Source: a virus. Taken from it: a DNA stretch of 64,000 nucleotides. A program made the translations under genes and the position numbers. The stretch covers positions 31,877 to 95,876 of IMG/VR virus record IMGVR_UViG_3300040771_000133. One strand, 5' to 3'. The notes beneath the pieces are model-generated. The model saw only the letters and a list, made by a program, of their open reading frames with translations, did no database searches and had not been told where the DNA came from. This document shows, piece after piece, positions 52,815 through 62,423 of the stretch (position 1 is the stretch's first letter; every line of letters starts with the position of its first letter).

Positions 52815-55800
52815 TTATGAAGTATAATACACATCAATATCATGCAATATTAACTTCTCATTATTAGTTGGTAAATACTCTAGTTTTAACTTCATCCACG
52901 ACGATCTAATTCTAGTTCTACCTTGTCTAGGTATTAAAGCGTTCCAAGTTCTAAATTTACGTCTTATATTATTATTACGACCAACTGTCAATGAGATTTT
53001 ACCAGAGTTTTGATGATCGTTATAAGCTGTAATACTATTCAAAGTTAATAGTGATTGATCTACACCGTTTATATATACTTCAGAGTTGTAACTTATGTTA
53101 TCAAATATACACTCTGAATTAGGCTCAGGATTAACATTTAAAGTTATAGTTGAAGGATACTTAACACCATAAAATGTATTGTAATCACCTTTCTCTTGAC
53201 GATAGATAGATTTATTTAATGGGTTAGTTGTAAATATATGATCACCTTTACTAATATATATACTTGGTAAATAGTCATGATATGATATAAACTGACCTCT
53301 AGTTTCATTAAAAGATAATGTAAAAGGTGTTTTACCAGTTTGATTAAATGTCATAAACATATCATTGTTATTATAATCATAACCTGATGATACTCCAGTT
53401 TTTATTAACGGATTATCTATTTTAAGAGATTCTGAGGATGTATTATTTATAAAGAAAGTATGAAGTCCTTTACTATTAGTTAAGTCTTCTAAACCACCTT
53501 TAAATGACATTAAAGAGCTATTTAAAGTATCGTAGTAATATAAACTCTGAGGAGTTGTAATTACACTCCACTTATTTAAAGTTCCTGAGTCAGTAGATAT
53601 ATACTTATATCTATCTAACACACTTCCACTTCCTAACTGTATAGCTAAACCATCTTGACCTTGAACTTGCACCCTAGGGTTAATAGATAAAAATGATAAC
53701 GCTGTATCCTGAATAGCATACAACTCATCGTTAAAACTAACTAAGGAGTTAATTTCTCCATACTTACCATCTAAAGTCAATACTTCATTTACTTGCAAAT
53801 CTGTCCAGCTATCAATAGTTTCACCTGCTGATTTTAATTTACTAGATATTATGTTTGTATCAAAATTATTAAAAGTTTTAATATTATAATTCAAACCTCT
53901 TCTTTCTAATAAAGTTGGTTGTTGAGAATAAACTCTGTTATATTGGTTGTATACTTCAAAACTTGGTTGAAATGTACTATCCCAAGATTGATTACTAGAA
54001 TCATTTCTATTTTTAATATCAAGAGTTGTTTCAAGCTTTACATTAACAATTTCTGTAATTTGAGCTTCAGATGTGTCAGTTATATTTATTTCAGTTTTTA
54101 CTAATTTAGTAAATTTAAAATTATCAACGTATGTATCACCTGGATTAAAACAATTGTAAGTTGGAGTTTGTATATCTACAACATTACCAAATTCCAAGTA
54201 AGAACTTCTTTTTTTAGATTCATATGAATTACCACCGTATATATTACCAGTATAGATTACATTATTTGGAATTGTAAACTCAGCAATCATACCGTGATAA
54301 TCACTACTGTTATTACCAGCTCCAGAATATAAAATTCCTCCGGCATCAGTAAATAAATCTTCAAAATAAGTAGTATTACCAACAGCGCCTACAGTTTCAG
54401 AAGCTCTATTACCTTTTAAAGCAAATATTGAATTCCTGCATCCCCAAGAAAGAACTGTTGTTAATCTTTCAGCATCATCACCTTGATCACCACCATCTGT
54501 ACCTAAAGGTTGCAAAGAATTTACTATTCTAAATGAAGCGTCATTATTGTAAGTAGTAGGACCTTCACCTTTATCAAGTATAATTGGTTTTTTATAAACA
54601 TCATATACGCGTCTGGTGTTCAATATATCACCAGTATAAGATCTATAAAACTGAGTAAGACTAGAAGTATTAGTGTCATTAGTATGAGATATTAAACCCA
54701 TAAACTGTATACCTGTAGGATCATATTCTGAAACTTCAGTTAAGTTACCAGCAGCTTTTACATCATATTTACTAATTGCAGTATTAATTTTTAAAGTCTC
54801 TTTAGTAAATCCAGAAGTTAATATTTTTTCACGAAGCCAAACTCTATTTTCATCATTTTTAATTCTACCAACAACTGTTAGTTGAGTAGCATTTATATTG
54901 TTAACCTCATTGAATAATATTTCAGGAGAAAACATTTGCATAAGCTTTGTATACTGAACTGTTGTAAAGAATAATGGTCCAGCATTATTAGCTTGTATTT
55001 CTCTAGCAGGAGCTCCACCAGAATTAGTTGAGTTAGGATGAGTTGGTCGCCAAGAACTTACTTTAGAATAGTTTTTAGTTCTACGCATAGGTGCTAAATA
55101 AGCGTCAAACCTTCTCATTAATGATGGAATTTTTACACCAGTTTCACCTCTAGTTACAAGAGATGCATTACCATCTTCTTCATTAGGATCACTACCTGTA
55201 CTAATTGACATCATGCCATTTAACAAACCTTGACAAAGTATAGTCCTATCTGTAGTATCCCTTTCGCTTCTTAGCAGTCTATAACCTACTGGTTTTAAAC
55301 TATCATCGTATGTTCCAGATTCATCTAAGAAGTTTGAGTTATTGTTAAGCCATGTATAAAATGCGGGTTTAAAGTCTATCTTAAAACCGGAATAATATCC
55401 ATTTAAGTTTGAAAGATTACCGTTAGTTTTTACTTTAAAATCATTTATCCATTTTGGACTAGTGTTTTGACCGTATTTATTGTAAAATTGCAAAGCAGTT
55501 CTATAAACTTCATTATCTTTGAAAAATTGTTTTTTAGAATCTTCAATTGTAAATCCGTTTACACCAATTTGATTTCTAGTCAGTTCATATTTTATAAACT
55601 TACCTTCACCACCAATAGTTGTACCATTACTTTGAAAGCAATATGTATCAAAATTAATATTAGAAGATGCATGTGTAGAAACTGGTAAAGTTAAAAAAGA
55701 ACTTGATATAGTTACTTCATCTGTACCTACTAATAAACCTGATATGTTTTCAGTTATATTGTTATAAACTTTAGCTAAACCTGATGAGTCAAAACTGAAT

Positions 55801-56903
55801 GATCTAAAATCAATTGTAGCAGGTGTTTTAACATCTATATCAAAGTTTTTTTCATTATAATTTGCAAAAAACATTCTGTTAAACTTTGTACTTATATGCT
55901 TTGGTATGATTATGTCAGATCCTAGAAACGTAAATTCTTCTAAAGATATTGATTGAATGATATTACCATCATCTGAGTACGTAAACTCAGTTAATCCAAC
56001 AATGTTTCTATCAGCAATTAAGCTTACAGCTGGTATTTCATTATAGCTGGTATACTTAATAGCATATAATCTTATATTAGTATAAGTATCATCTAATGAT
56101 GGTATATTTACTACAGGTATTGAACTTACAACCTCGTTTACAGCACCTCCGCCAGAACCAACACCTTTATTTAAACTAATTAGTTCACTTAAAGGGCTTA
56201 TTTTTGTTTGAGAACTATTTATCTTATATAAATTATAAGCATATTGTATCATTCCTGCAGTATGAGAACCACCTGAATTAATGTCTATTATTTTAGGTTG
56301 AGATAACTCAAAACTCCCAGTAGAATTTATAATATTAGAATCTATATCTATAAGTTCCTCAGCGTCTTGATTAGCTATAGAATGATTTATATTTAAAAAC
56401 CTCATTTGATTTAAACCGTCTACCCAATATACTTTATCAATAAGTTTGTTTTCAAAGTTATTAACAGCTTGTATAGGTTTTAAAATGTTAAAACCCATAT
56501 TTCTTAAGTACAATAATGTTAAATCATTTGCTGCAAAGTTGTACTTCCATACACAATCAAATCCTAAACTATCAGTTGTAAACAATATTGCACCGTCTCT
56601 ATACAACGTATGACCAATTATAATTTGATCAAGACTTTGTGACGGTCCAATTAATTCAGAAGTGTTATAAGATAAAGATTTTATACCATAAGAAATTGTT
56701 TTAGCAGAATAGTTAATAATTGGTACAGGAATTGTTAAAGTTAATAAATTACCTTTTTCATTAGTTACTGCACCTGTACTTTGAGAATCAGTGGCTGCTA
56801 TTTTGATATTCTTACCTTCAAAATAAAATCCGTTACTAAACTTATTAGTAGTAACGTCTTGCATCATACCTCCGTATGAATGCTGAATATTCTTATTTGC
56901 CAT
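52815..56903 (-). CDS. large tail protein (muzzle / tail-stabilisation type)
   Basis: 1362 aa, starting MANKNIQHSYGGMMQDV. Almost wholly beta-rich with Asn/Ser/Thr-rich strands and no coiled coil or enzymatic motif, as expected for a beta-propeller/barrel tail protein. Position after three ring-type genes and before the cargo operon matches the crAss-like gene order in which this protein closes the distal end of the short tail, described as P22 gp10-like tail stabilisation or muzzle protein. Placement is by size, composition and neighbours. Confidence 0.8.
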   Translation of the reverse strand: MANKNIQHSYGGMMQDVTTNKFSNGFYFEGKNIKIAATDSQSTGAVTNEKGNLLTLTIPVPIINYSAKTISYGIKSLSYNTSELIGPSQSLDQIIIGHTLYRDGAILFTTDSLGFDCVWKYNFAANDLTLLYLRNMGFNILKPIQAVNNFENKLIDKVYWVDGLNQMRFLNINHSIANQDAEELIDIDSNIINSTGSFELSQPKIIDINSGGSHTAGMIQYAYNLYKINSSQTKISPLSELISLNKGVGSGGGAVNEVVSSIPVVNIPSLDDTYTNIRLYAIKYTSYNEIPAVSLIADRNIVGLTEFTYSDDGNIIQSISLEEFTFLGSDIIIPKHISTKFNRMFFANYNEKNFDIDVKTPATIDFRSFSFDSSGLAKVYNNITENISGLLVGTDEVTISSSFLTLPVSTHASSNINFDTYCFQSNGTTIGGEGKFIKYELTRNQIGVNGFTIEDSKKQFFKDNEVYRTALQFYNKYGQNTSPKWINDFKVKTNGNLSNLNGYYSGFKIDFKPAFYTWLNNNSNFLDESGTYDDSLKPVGYRLLRSERDTTDRTILCQGLLNGMMSISTGSDPNEEDGNASLVTRGETGVKIPSLMRRFDAYLAPMRRTKNYSKVSSWRPTHPNSTNSGGAPAREIQANNAGPLFFTTVQYTKLMQMFSPEILFNEVNNINATQLTVVGRIKNDENRVWLREKILTSGFTKETLKINTAISKYDVKAAGNLTEVSEYDPTGIQFMGLISHTNDTNTSSLTQFYRSYTGDILNTRRVYDVYKKPIILDKGEGPTTYNNDASFRIVNSLQPLGTDGGDQGDDAERLTTVLSWGCRNSIFALKGNRASETVGAVGNTTYFEDLFTDAGGILYSGAGNNSSDYHGMIAEFTIPNNVIYTGNIYGGNSYESKKRSSYLEFGNVVDIQTPTYNCFNPGDTYVDNFKFTKLVKTEINITDTSEAQITEIVNVKLETTLDIKNRNDSSNQSWDSTFQPSFEVYNQYNRVYSQQPTLLERRGLNYNIKTFNNFDTNIISSKLKSAGETIDSWTDLQVNEVLTLDGKYGEINSLVSFNDELYAIQDTALSFLSINPRVQVQGQDGLAIQLGSGSVLDRYKYISTDSGTLNKWSVITTPQSLYYYDTLNSSLMSFKGGLEDLTNSKGLHTFFINNTSSESLKIDNPLIKTGVSSGYDYNNNDMFMTFNQTGKTPFTLSFNETRGQFISYHDYLPSIYISKGDHIFTTNPLNKSIYRQEKGDYNTFYGVKYPSTITLNVNPEPNSECIFDNISYNSEVYINGVDQSLLTLNSITAYNDHQNSGKISLTVGRNNNIRRKFRTWNALIPRQGRTRIRSSWMKLKLEYLPTNNEKLILHDIDVYYTS

Positions 56904-56905
56904 AA

Positions 56906-57619
56906 TTAGTTATATTTTTTTATAATCTCTTTTTCACCTAAGTTTTTAAATACATTAGCGTGACTATTTGTAACGATTATTAATCTGTTCAAACTATTCA
57001 TAAGAGTTTCCATTTTATCCATTGTTGGCATTTGTAAACTAGTAAATGCTGATGGTATATAAAAATATCTCTTTTGTTGAATATATTCAAAAGCTTTATC
57101 TGTAATCTTACCCATAAGCCACATTGGCTCTAAATATCTACTTAGTATATAATACTCCATACCAAGCATAACCTTTTGATTATCAGGTATCATAGGATAT
57201 CCATCTTCATCAGTAGCTATACCTCTGTAAGATACTTGAACATATCCAGTTGGTTGAGACGTAAATATAATACCTTTAGAGATGCTATAAGTATTTTCAG
57301 TAGAGTCACTATCACCAGCTTTATGGTATACATCTGTAGCAGATCTTAATGCTGAACCAGATGTAACTTTTAGATGTTTATCAACTTCTACACTGCGTAC
57401 CCCCTGTAAATATAATATATCGCAAGGTAATTCAGCTTTATGCATTGTAAGTGGTAAAGGATCTGAAACTTTATCTTCATAAGCTACAGGTGCTCCTAAT
57501 AACTTTAAAAATTCCAACCCGTATTCTGAAGCTTCATCAGCTGTTAGTTCTGCAGCTAAAGGATTCCTAAGCACTGTCCAAAGTACCGATCCCATTGATT
57601 TGTATGATATTACATCCAT
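56906..57619 (-). CDS. tail ring/adaptor protein, 237 aa
   Basis: N-terminal helix SVLWTVLRNPLAAELTADEASEYGLEFLKLLG, then LPCDILYLQGVRSVE and a beta region (TYSISKGIIFTSQP, YVQVSYRGIATDEDGYPMIPD) followed by helices. The DEDGYPMIPD turn and the strand-helix order are typical of the ring proteins that stack below the portal in crAss-like podoviruses. It lies two bases upstream of the muzzle-type gene and six bases after the next ring gene. Confidence 0.75.
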   Translation of the reverse strand: MDVISYKSMGSVLWTVLRNPLAAELTADEASEYGLEFLKLLGAPVAYEDKVSDPLPLTMHKAELPCDILYLQGVRSVEVDKHLKVTSGSALRSATDVYHKAGDSDSTENTYSISKGIIFTSQPTGYVQVSYRGIATDEDGYPMIPDNQKVMLGMEYYILSRYLEPMWLMGKITDKAFEYIQQKRYFYIPSAFTSLQMPTMDKMETLMNSLNRLIIVTNSHANVFKNLGEKEIIKKYN

Positions 57620-57625
57620 AGTTTT

Positions 57626-58141
57626 TTAATATAATAAGTGAGTGTCGTATTTTGGTTTATTTTCATCGTTAATACGTTCTCCAAGTTGTCTTGCAAAAGT
57701 TCTGTTAACTTTAAATGAAAATAAAGATTTATTTTTAAAATACAGTTTATATTTTTTAAAATGTATTCTAAACACATATTTAGAAGTATGTGTATTTAAA
57801 TATCTAACTAATAACTTTTTAAATTTAGCTTCAGCATCTTCAAACCACAACTTGTTAGTAGCAAGCCAATCTACAGGTGATGTATTATAAAGTTTACCAT
57901 TTTTAATCTTAGGTACACGTTTATCCTTCTTAATACTTAGTGTAGATCCAAGGTAAGGTATTGAATACTCAATATTATCTTCTATTATTAAGTTTATAAG
58001 TTCTTTGTTAAACATACTTATTACAGACGTGTATTTTGAATAAGGTATATTCAGTTCATGGTTATCTGATTTAAAAAAATTATAATAGTCTCTAATACCG
58101 TAGTCAGCTTTTATCTTACCTTTAGTACGTGTTTTATTCAT
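57626..58141 (-). CDS. tail ring/adaptor protein, 171 aa
   Basis: Basic protein (many Lys, Arg, Tyr) with YGIRDYYNFFKSDN near the start, SIPYLGSTLSIKKDKRVP in the middle and a basic beta hairpin (YVFRIHFKKYKLYFKN). The basic character suits contact with DNA in the tail channel. Assigned as structural by position between two ring-type genes; it overlaps the upstream one by 8 bases. Confidence 0.65.
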   Translation of the reverse strand: MNKTRTKGKIKADYGIRDYYNFFKSDNHELNIPYSKYTSVISMFNKELINLIIEDNIEYSIPYLGSTLSIKKDKRVPKIKNGKLYNTSPVDWLATNKLWFEDAEAKFKKLLVRYLNTHTSKYVFRIHFKKYKLYFKNKSLFSFKVNRTFARQLGERINDENKPKYDTHLLY

Positions 58142-58805
58142 TGTTAGAGTTGTTAGTTGTATCTTCAGGTATTTTTAACTTACCTAATAGTTCATTTACA
58201 ATTTCAGTTTTAATTAAATCTATTAGATGTGATTGTAGCGGGTAATCTGTAGTTGCATCATCAAAGCATATTGTACCAGCAGGAGCCATATAAGACCTTA
58301 ATTCTAAAGGGTCTTCAAATACTCCGGAAATACTAATTGATTCCATCATACCTACTGTATTTGACTCACTAAGTATGTAAATATACTTATCTGTATCTAA
58401 GAATGCAAATATAGATCTCTTATAAGGAGAGTGCTTGCTATAAATAGCTTTTTCTTTAGATACAAAGTTAAAAGGTAACGCTATTCTATTTGTAGGTTTA
58501 ACTACAGTTATTGCAACTTTAGTATGTAACTCTAATGGATTTGGAATAGGTCTTTTAGTTCTAAGTATTTTATCACACTCAATATCTAAACCACATTGAT
58601 TAATAGACACATACTCTAGCTCTAAACAAAAAGTTTGAGTTACAGATATGTCTGTAGTCTTTCTAGTATCATTTAGCTCTTGTCTAAGATACTTAGCTCT
58701 TTTTATACCATATAAGTATGTTATATATCTATCAGATATATTACTGTCATCAGTATAAGCTTTTACACCTTCTCTGACGTCATAGATTATTTTTTGTAAA
58801 TTCAT
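58134..58805 (-). CDS. tail ring/adaptor protein, 223 aa
   Basis: DISDRYITYLYGIKRAKYLRQEL-type start (an N-terminal helical hairpin), then TQTFCLELEYVSI, CDKILRTKRPIPNP, and beta strands with IYILSESNTVGMMESISISGVFEDPLELRSY. This mix of an initial helical part and an oligomerising beta body fits a portal-proximal ring protein of crAss-like phages. First gene after the terminator at 58819-58858; no promoter is obvious in the short gap. Confidence 0.75.
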   Translation of the reverse strand: MNLQKIIYDVREGVKAYTDDSNISDRYITYLYGIKRAKYLRQELNDTRKTTDISVTQTFCLELEYVSINQCGLDIECDKILRTKRPIPNPLELHTKVAITVVKPTNRIALPFNFVSKEKAIYSKHSPYKRSIFAFLDTDKYIYILSESNTVGMMESISISGVFEDPLELRSYMAPAGTICFDDATTDYPLQSHLIDLIKTEIVNELLGKLKIPEDTTNNSNNE

Positions 58806-58818
58806 ATGTGTTTAAATG

Positions 58819-58858
58819 AAAAAAGGCTCTCACTAATAGTTATATCGGTGAGAGCCTT
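58819..58858 (-). terminator. intrinsic terminator upstream of ring genes
   Basis: AAGGCTCTCAC (58858-58848 read on the minus strand) pairs perfectly over 11 bp with GTGAGAGCCTT (58833-58823), followed by a U-run of six (58824-58819). It stops transcripts of the metallophosphoesterase gene and lies only 14 bases before the ring gene start. Confidence 0.88.
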
Positions 58859-58878
58859 GGTTATAAGTTTTAGTTTTT

Positions 58879-59835
58879 TTAAAGTTCCATCATTACGTTA
58901 ATAGGTGTAATACCTTGTAGTATAACACCGCATGCGATTGCAGGTTTAGGTCCTTCTTTACCATATGCCATAGCGTATGATTTAGCGTTTACACCACATC
59001 CAAGTTGCATCCCAAATATTTTAAATTTGCTACCTACAATCCACTCAGTATAAGCTTGAGAGTGTAAATGGCCTTGCACAATAGACTGTAAGTCTCTACG
59101 AGCTCTAGAGCGAGCTGTACCACCTTCACCGTGTATGTATAATACATTATCTATTTCAATTGATTCAATGAATTTCCAATTAGGTGTACCTAATACATCT
59201 GCATAATCTTTAATCCATAACTTTGATAGTCCGCTTGAATAAGCTTTTCTCATAATTAAACGATCGTGATTACCTATAATTACACTAGCTTTTGGAAAAG
59301 CCTCGTACCAAAGTTTAACTTGACTAATAGCTAATCTAAGCTCTTGTCCTGCACTATGACCATCAGGGTCAGTCTCGTGGTAGCTTGATGCATGGTTATC
59401 AATGATATCACCAATAAATACTACTTCATTACATTTGTACTTATTATAAGTTTCAACACAATGTTCTAGATATCCATCTAATCCAAATGGTAAATGTAAA
59501 TCACCTATTGCTAATACATTTTTACCAGTCTTAGACTTCCTTACTTCTAAAGTAGGTTGTTTAACTTTATCTTTAAATTTAAAAGCTTCTATAAACACAT
59601 TTCTATTACTTTTAACATTTAAATTATCAATTTCTTTTCTGTAATCTTTAGCTTGATAAGAAGTTGGTAAATTAGAAATTTTGTTTTCAAATCTAATTTC
59701 TCTTAAAGCAGCTTCACAATTGTCAATTGAACTAAGGTTTAAAGCTTTAGCTAAAGCATATTTTCCAAACTTTTGGTAACCTGGTTTGCTAATCAAAAAT
59801 TCTTTTATTGATTCTTTACTTTTAATATGGCTCAT
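58879..59835 (-). CDS. metallophosphoesterase with N-terminal winged-helix-like domain
   Basis: 318 aa. Residues 1-60 form a helical DNA-binding-like unit (KESIKEFLISKPG, KYALAKALNLSS, CEAALREIRF) with a helix-turn-helix look. The phosphoesterase domain has IGDLHLPFG, IGDIIDNHAS, IGNHDRL, YIHGEGG and QGHLHSQ, a complete dinuclear metal site. Enzymes of this build in phages may act on DNA or RNA ends. It is the third calcineurin-like enzyme in the window and the only one in the late block, followed by its own strong terminator. Confidence 0.85.
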   Translation of the reverse strand: MSHIKSKESIKEFLISKPGYQKFGKYALAKALNLSSIDNCEAALREIRFENKISNLPTSYQAKDYRKEIDNLNVKSNRNVFIEAFKFKDKVKQPTLEVRKSKTGKNVLAIGDLHLPFGLDGYLEHCVETYNKYKCNEVVFIGDIIDNHASSYHETDPDGHSAGQELRLAISQVKLWYEAFPKASVIIGNHDRLIMRKAYSSGLSKLWIKDYADVLGTPNWKFIESIEIDNVLYIHGEGGTARSRARRDLQSIVQGHLHSQAYTEWIVGSKFKIFGMQLGCGVNAKSYAMAYGKEGPKPAIACGVILQGITPINVMMEL

Positions 59836-59854
59836 ATATATAATTTAATTTTAG

Positions 59855-59862
59855 CAAAGATA
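59855..59862 (-). promoter_or_regulatory. possible -7 element for the metallophosphoesterase gene
   Basis: TATCTTTG on the minus strand fits TAnnTTTG and lies 19 bases before the ATG at 59835 in the 73-base gap. The -33 position has no clear TTTG, so promoter strength is doubtful. The same gap contains the palindrome CCTAATTTTTAGG. Confidence 0.35.
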
Positions 59863-59908
59863 AGCATTTTTAAGTTAATAACCTAATTTTTAGGCAATTA
59901 TTTTATAA

Positions 59909-60538
59909 TTATTTTGTAATGTTCAATATTCTAAACACATAAGTAGCTTGAATTGTCTTATTCGAACCAAACCCTCCTAATATAATATCTCCTCGTTTAT
60001 TTTGAATTCCAGCATTAACAAAGTATTCAGGTTTAATATCTATTAAGTTAACATTTAAACCTCCACCTGCGTATGCTGCAAATGTAGTCCTTTTGATTAT
60101 AACTGGTAAATCAACTTTAATATCTTTACTTTTATAAGTTAAGTCTAATAAGTTTAAAGTTCCAGTAGTTTCAGCGTTAACTGTGATATCAATTTTTTCG
60201 TCTGAAAAAGTTTTAGTGTATGTATTAGTTTGCACTGAGTTTACATATAAGCTTAGCTTTGTAATACTATCGTTAGCTTTTAAATAATCTTCTACTAACT
60301 TTTTATCTACAGGTCTGTCAACTTTAACAATCTTATCTTTATATACAATACTATCTAAATATACAGTATCGATAACATTAGGTATAGGTTTAACTTTATC
60401 AAATTTACCTTTTATAATAGGTAAGCTTGTAGATTGAACTTTTTGTTTAGAGTTATTATAACAACTTCTCTGTACGAAGATTACTCCTAGTAATAAAACT
60501 ATTATTACAAGCTTTATATTATTTTTTATTATTTCCAT
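59909..60538 (-). CDS. membrane-anchored protein next to endolysin (spanin candidate)
   Basis: 209 aa. One N-terminal membrane segment (IKLVIIVLLLGVIFV, about residues 8-22), then a Val/Lys-rich stretch, a helical linker (KKLVEDYLKANDSITKLSLYV), and a beta-rich C-terminus with YAGGGLNVNLIDIKPEYFVN resembling a small outer-membrane or periplasmic domain. Bacteroidota phages often encode such a protein beside their lysozyme; it may link inner and outer membranes at lysis. No lipobox is seen. Confidence 0.6.
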   Translation of the reverse strand: MEIIKNNIKLVIIVLLLGVIFVQRSCYNNSKQKVQSTSLPIIKGKFDKVKPIPNVIDTVYLDSIVYKDKIVKVDRPVDKKLVEDYLKANDSITKLSLYVNSVQTNTYTKTFSDEKIDITVNAETTGTLNLLDLTYKSKDIKVDLPVIIKRTTFAAYAGGGLNVNLIDIKPEYFVNAGIQNKRGDIILGGFGSNKTIQATYVFRILNITK

Positions 60539-60544
60539 AATTGA

Positions 60545-61120
60545 CTATATTAATGACTCTTTGAATAACTTATAATAGATAGCTATCAACTCAGCTTTGT
60601 CTGTACCATTTATAATTCTACGAGCACTTATTGGATTTTCAGTAGTATTATTAAAATACATTTCTAAACACTTACCAGTAAAGTCACCTACTGAAGATGA
60701 CCCTTTAGTCATACCTTCGAATAGTATTTTAGTAGATATTTTTAAATCTAAAGCTAGTTCAGGCTTATTAAGTAAGTCTACGTTTAATAACCGCCCTAAA
60801 AGTTGATAATTTTCATACCAAGTTAATTGTACAAAACCTCTACCATAGTATAACTTGTTAGGAGTTGTATACGGCACCTTAGAATGCTTTATTTTTTTAC
60901 CGTAAGGTCTAGTTCCACCTTTACCGTATTCTTCGATTGGCTGCATTGTTTTGGCTGTTTCGTGCCATACTGTTGCTAGCATATAAGCTAGCCAACGAGT
61001 ATCTTTATATTTTATAGCGTCCCATTCATTTATAATAGCCTCAAACCCCTCAACTTGAAGTTGAGAGAGTTTGGTGAAATTAGAACGAACTTTCTTATAA
61101 AAATTAGCTTTGTTTATCAT
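60545..61120 (-). CDS. endolysin, GH19 chitinase/lysozyme-like
   Basis: 191 aa from the ATG at 61120; a further ATG lies at 61132. The GH19 signature is clear: YMLATVWHETAKTMQPIEEYG (catalytic Glu near residue 53 and second Glu near 62), and YYGRGFVQLTWYENY, which lines the substrate groove. It should cleave host peptidoglycan at the end of infection. No signal peptide is visible, so release depends on a holin, for which 61616-61873 is the candidate. Its stop is TAG. Confidence 0.9.
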   Translation of the reverse strand: MINKANFYKKVRSNFTKLSQLQVEGFEAIINEWDAIKYKDTRWLAYMLATVWHETAKTMQPIEEYGKGGTRPYGKKIKHSKVPYTTPNKLYYGRGFVQLTWYENYQLLGRLLNVDLLNKPELALDLKISTKILFEGMTKGSSSVGDFTGKCLEMYFNNTTENPISARRIINGTDKAELIAIYYKLFKESLI

Positions 61121-61307
61121 TTTCAATATCATTTAGATTAAATCTATCGCAATTTACGATAAACTGTGTTTTTAATTTGCAAAGTTTTTTAAGTGTCTTT
61201 TCAGATTTAGCTAATGAATTCTCTAATTGAGCTCTAGTATGTTGGATTTCAGATATCATCTCATCAAAAACATTGTTGTCTATACATACTAATGTCTCTG
61301 AGCTCAT
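61104..61307 (-). CDS. small coiled-coil protein in lysis region, 67 aa
   Basis: Residues about 12-55 form a heptad-like helix (EMISEIQHTRAQLENSLAKSEKTLKKLCKL). Its end overlaps the endolysin start and its start overlaps the stop of the membrane protein upstream, so it is translated within the lysis cassette. Function unknown. Confidence 0.6.
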   Translation of the reverse strand: MSSETLVCIDNNVFDEMISEIQHTRAQLENSLAKSEKTLKKLCKLKTQFIVNCDRFNLNDIENDKQS

Positions 61308-61588
61308 TATTTATGCTTGTTTAATGCAATCATATTGTTAACAAATTCATTTTGAAAGTTATTAACTTTAATCAATGCTTCATTATTAGCTTTTAATTCA
61401 GCTACAAATTCTTTATTTAAGCTTTCAAACTTTTCCATATAGGTTTTTGAAAGGTCTTGGTTTGTTTTAAATAGATATCTAATAACAAGCCCGAAAGATA
61501 TTGCTATTGCTATTAATACGCCAGCGATAGTAGCATCTGTTGTTGAAAGCACACTATGTAGGTCATTAGTTGTTTGGAGTCCAATCAT
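61307..61588 (-). CDS. membrane protein with cytoplasmic or periplasmic coiled coil, 93 aa
   Basis: One membrane segment at about 16-34 (TIAGVLIAIAISFGLVIRYL) followed by a charged coiled coil of about 50 residues (MEKFESLNKEFVAELKANNEAL). This is the shape of an inner-membrane spanin or of a holin partner. It lies between the holin candidate and the endolysin. Confidence 0.65.
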   Translation of the reverse strand: MIGLQTTNDLHSVLSTTDATIAGVLIAIAISFGLVIRYLFKTNQDLSKTYMEKFESLNKEFVAELKANNEALIKVNNFQNEFVNNMIALNKHK

Positions 61589-61615
61589 TTTAGTTTTTAT
61601 TTTATTGTAAATATA

Positions 61616-61873
61616 TTATTCTTCGTTTATAGGTGCTTGTTTATTTATGAATTTTTTAGAAGCTTCTGATAGTCCCATTAGTAATCCTTCAAAAACTAGT
61701 AAGCTATCAAATACACTAATTGCATATCTATTAACTTCTTTTTCTAAAATTTTATCACTAATTACTATAAAAGTTCCTAACATTAATATAAAAACAAATG
61801 TTGTTAAAATAGTTAAACTTTTTCTAGACCATTTTCCATTTGTTTTTAAAGTGTCATTTATTATTTTTTTCAT
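61616..61873 (-). CDS. holin candidate, 85 aa
   Basis: Two hydrophobic segments (about 20-40, SLTILTTFVFILMLGTFIV, and about 52-70, ISVFDSLLVFEGLLMGL) with a basic N-terminus and a Lys/Glu tail. KWSRKSLTIL before the first segment is usual for holins of Bacteroidota phages. Placed first in the lysis group, upstream of endolysin. It would form the inner-membrane lesion that frees the endolysin. Confidence 0.7.
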   Translation of the reverse strand: MKKIINDTLKTNGKWSRKSLTILTTFVFILMLGTFIVISDKILEKEVNRYAISVFDSLLVFEGLLMGLSEASKKFINKQAPINEE

Positions 61874-61883
61874 ATTATTTGTT

Positions 61884-62420
61884 TTAATTTCGTGAAATTC
61901 CTTGAATATTTAAAGAAGAATATTGTATTGATGTGCTACCTAAAACAGAGTTTGAAAGCCTTGCCATTATACGAAATCCGTTCACTTTTAATGCGTCACC
62001 AATATACAAAGAACTTTTATAAGTTTTGTTATTTACTGCAGTATTAAAAAGCGTAACATCATACACATCTGTAAAACCTCCGTTATTTTCATAAGGGAAA
62101 TTTAAATCAACTCCTGCACTTATTCCGTTTGGTATTGAAAACCTTAATTGCATTGTCGCTTTCGTGCTTATAATTGTGCTTAGTGTTGTAAATTCAAACT
62201 CTAAGTTAAAATTATGCGGATAATTTTCGTTATAAGTAAACAAATTTGTTACGGGGTCGTAATGAAACATAAATTTACCTGTTACAGGGTCTTTACCGAA
62301 GGTATTAATAGTTTTATTTGCTTCTGTAGCATCAAAAACAATTGGTTGAAATGTTGTTGTAAGTACTAAAGGTGTATTTTTGCTTACAATTAAACGAGGG
62401 TCTGCTGATGACTGTGACAT
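61884..62420 (-). CDS. virion appendage protein with beta-sandwich, 178 aa
   Basis: Nearly all beta strand (LVLTTTFQPIVFD, KATMQLRFSIPNG, IQYSSLNIQGISRN), resembling TNF/C1q-like trimeric heads found at the tips of phage fibres. No enzyme motif. It lies directly after the fibre gene, so it probably caps or binds it. Confidence 0.6.
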   Translation of the reverse strand: MSQSSADPRLIVSKNTPLVLTTTFQPIVFDATEANKTINTFGKDPVTGKFMFHYDPVTNLFTYNENYPHNFNLEFEFTTLSTIISTKATMQLRFSIPNGISAGVDLNFPYENNGGFTDVYDVTLFNTAVNNKTYKSSLYIGDALKVNGFRIMARLSNSVLGSTSIQYSSLNIQGISRN

Positions 62421-62423
62421 AAA

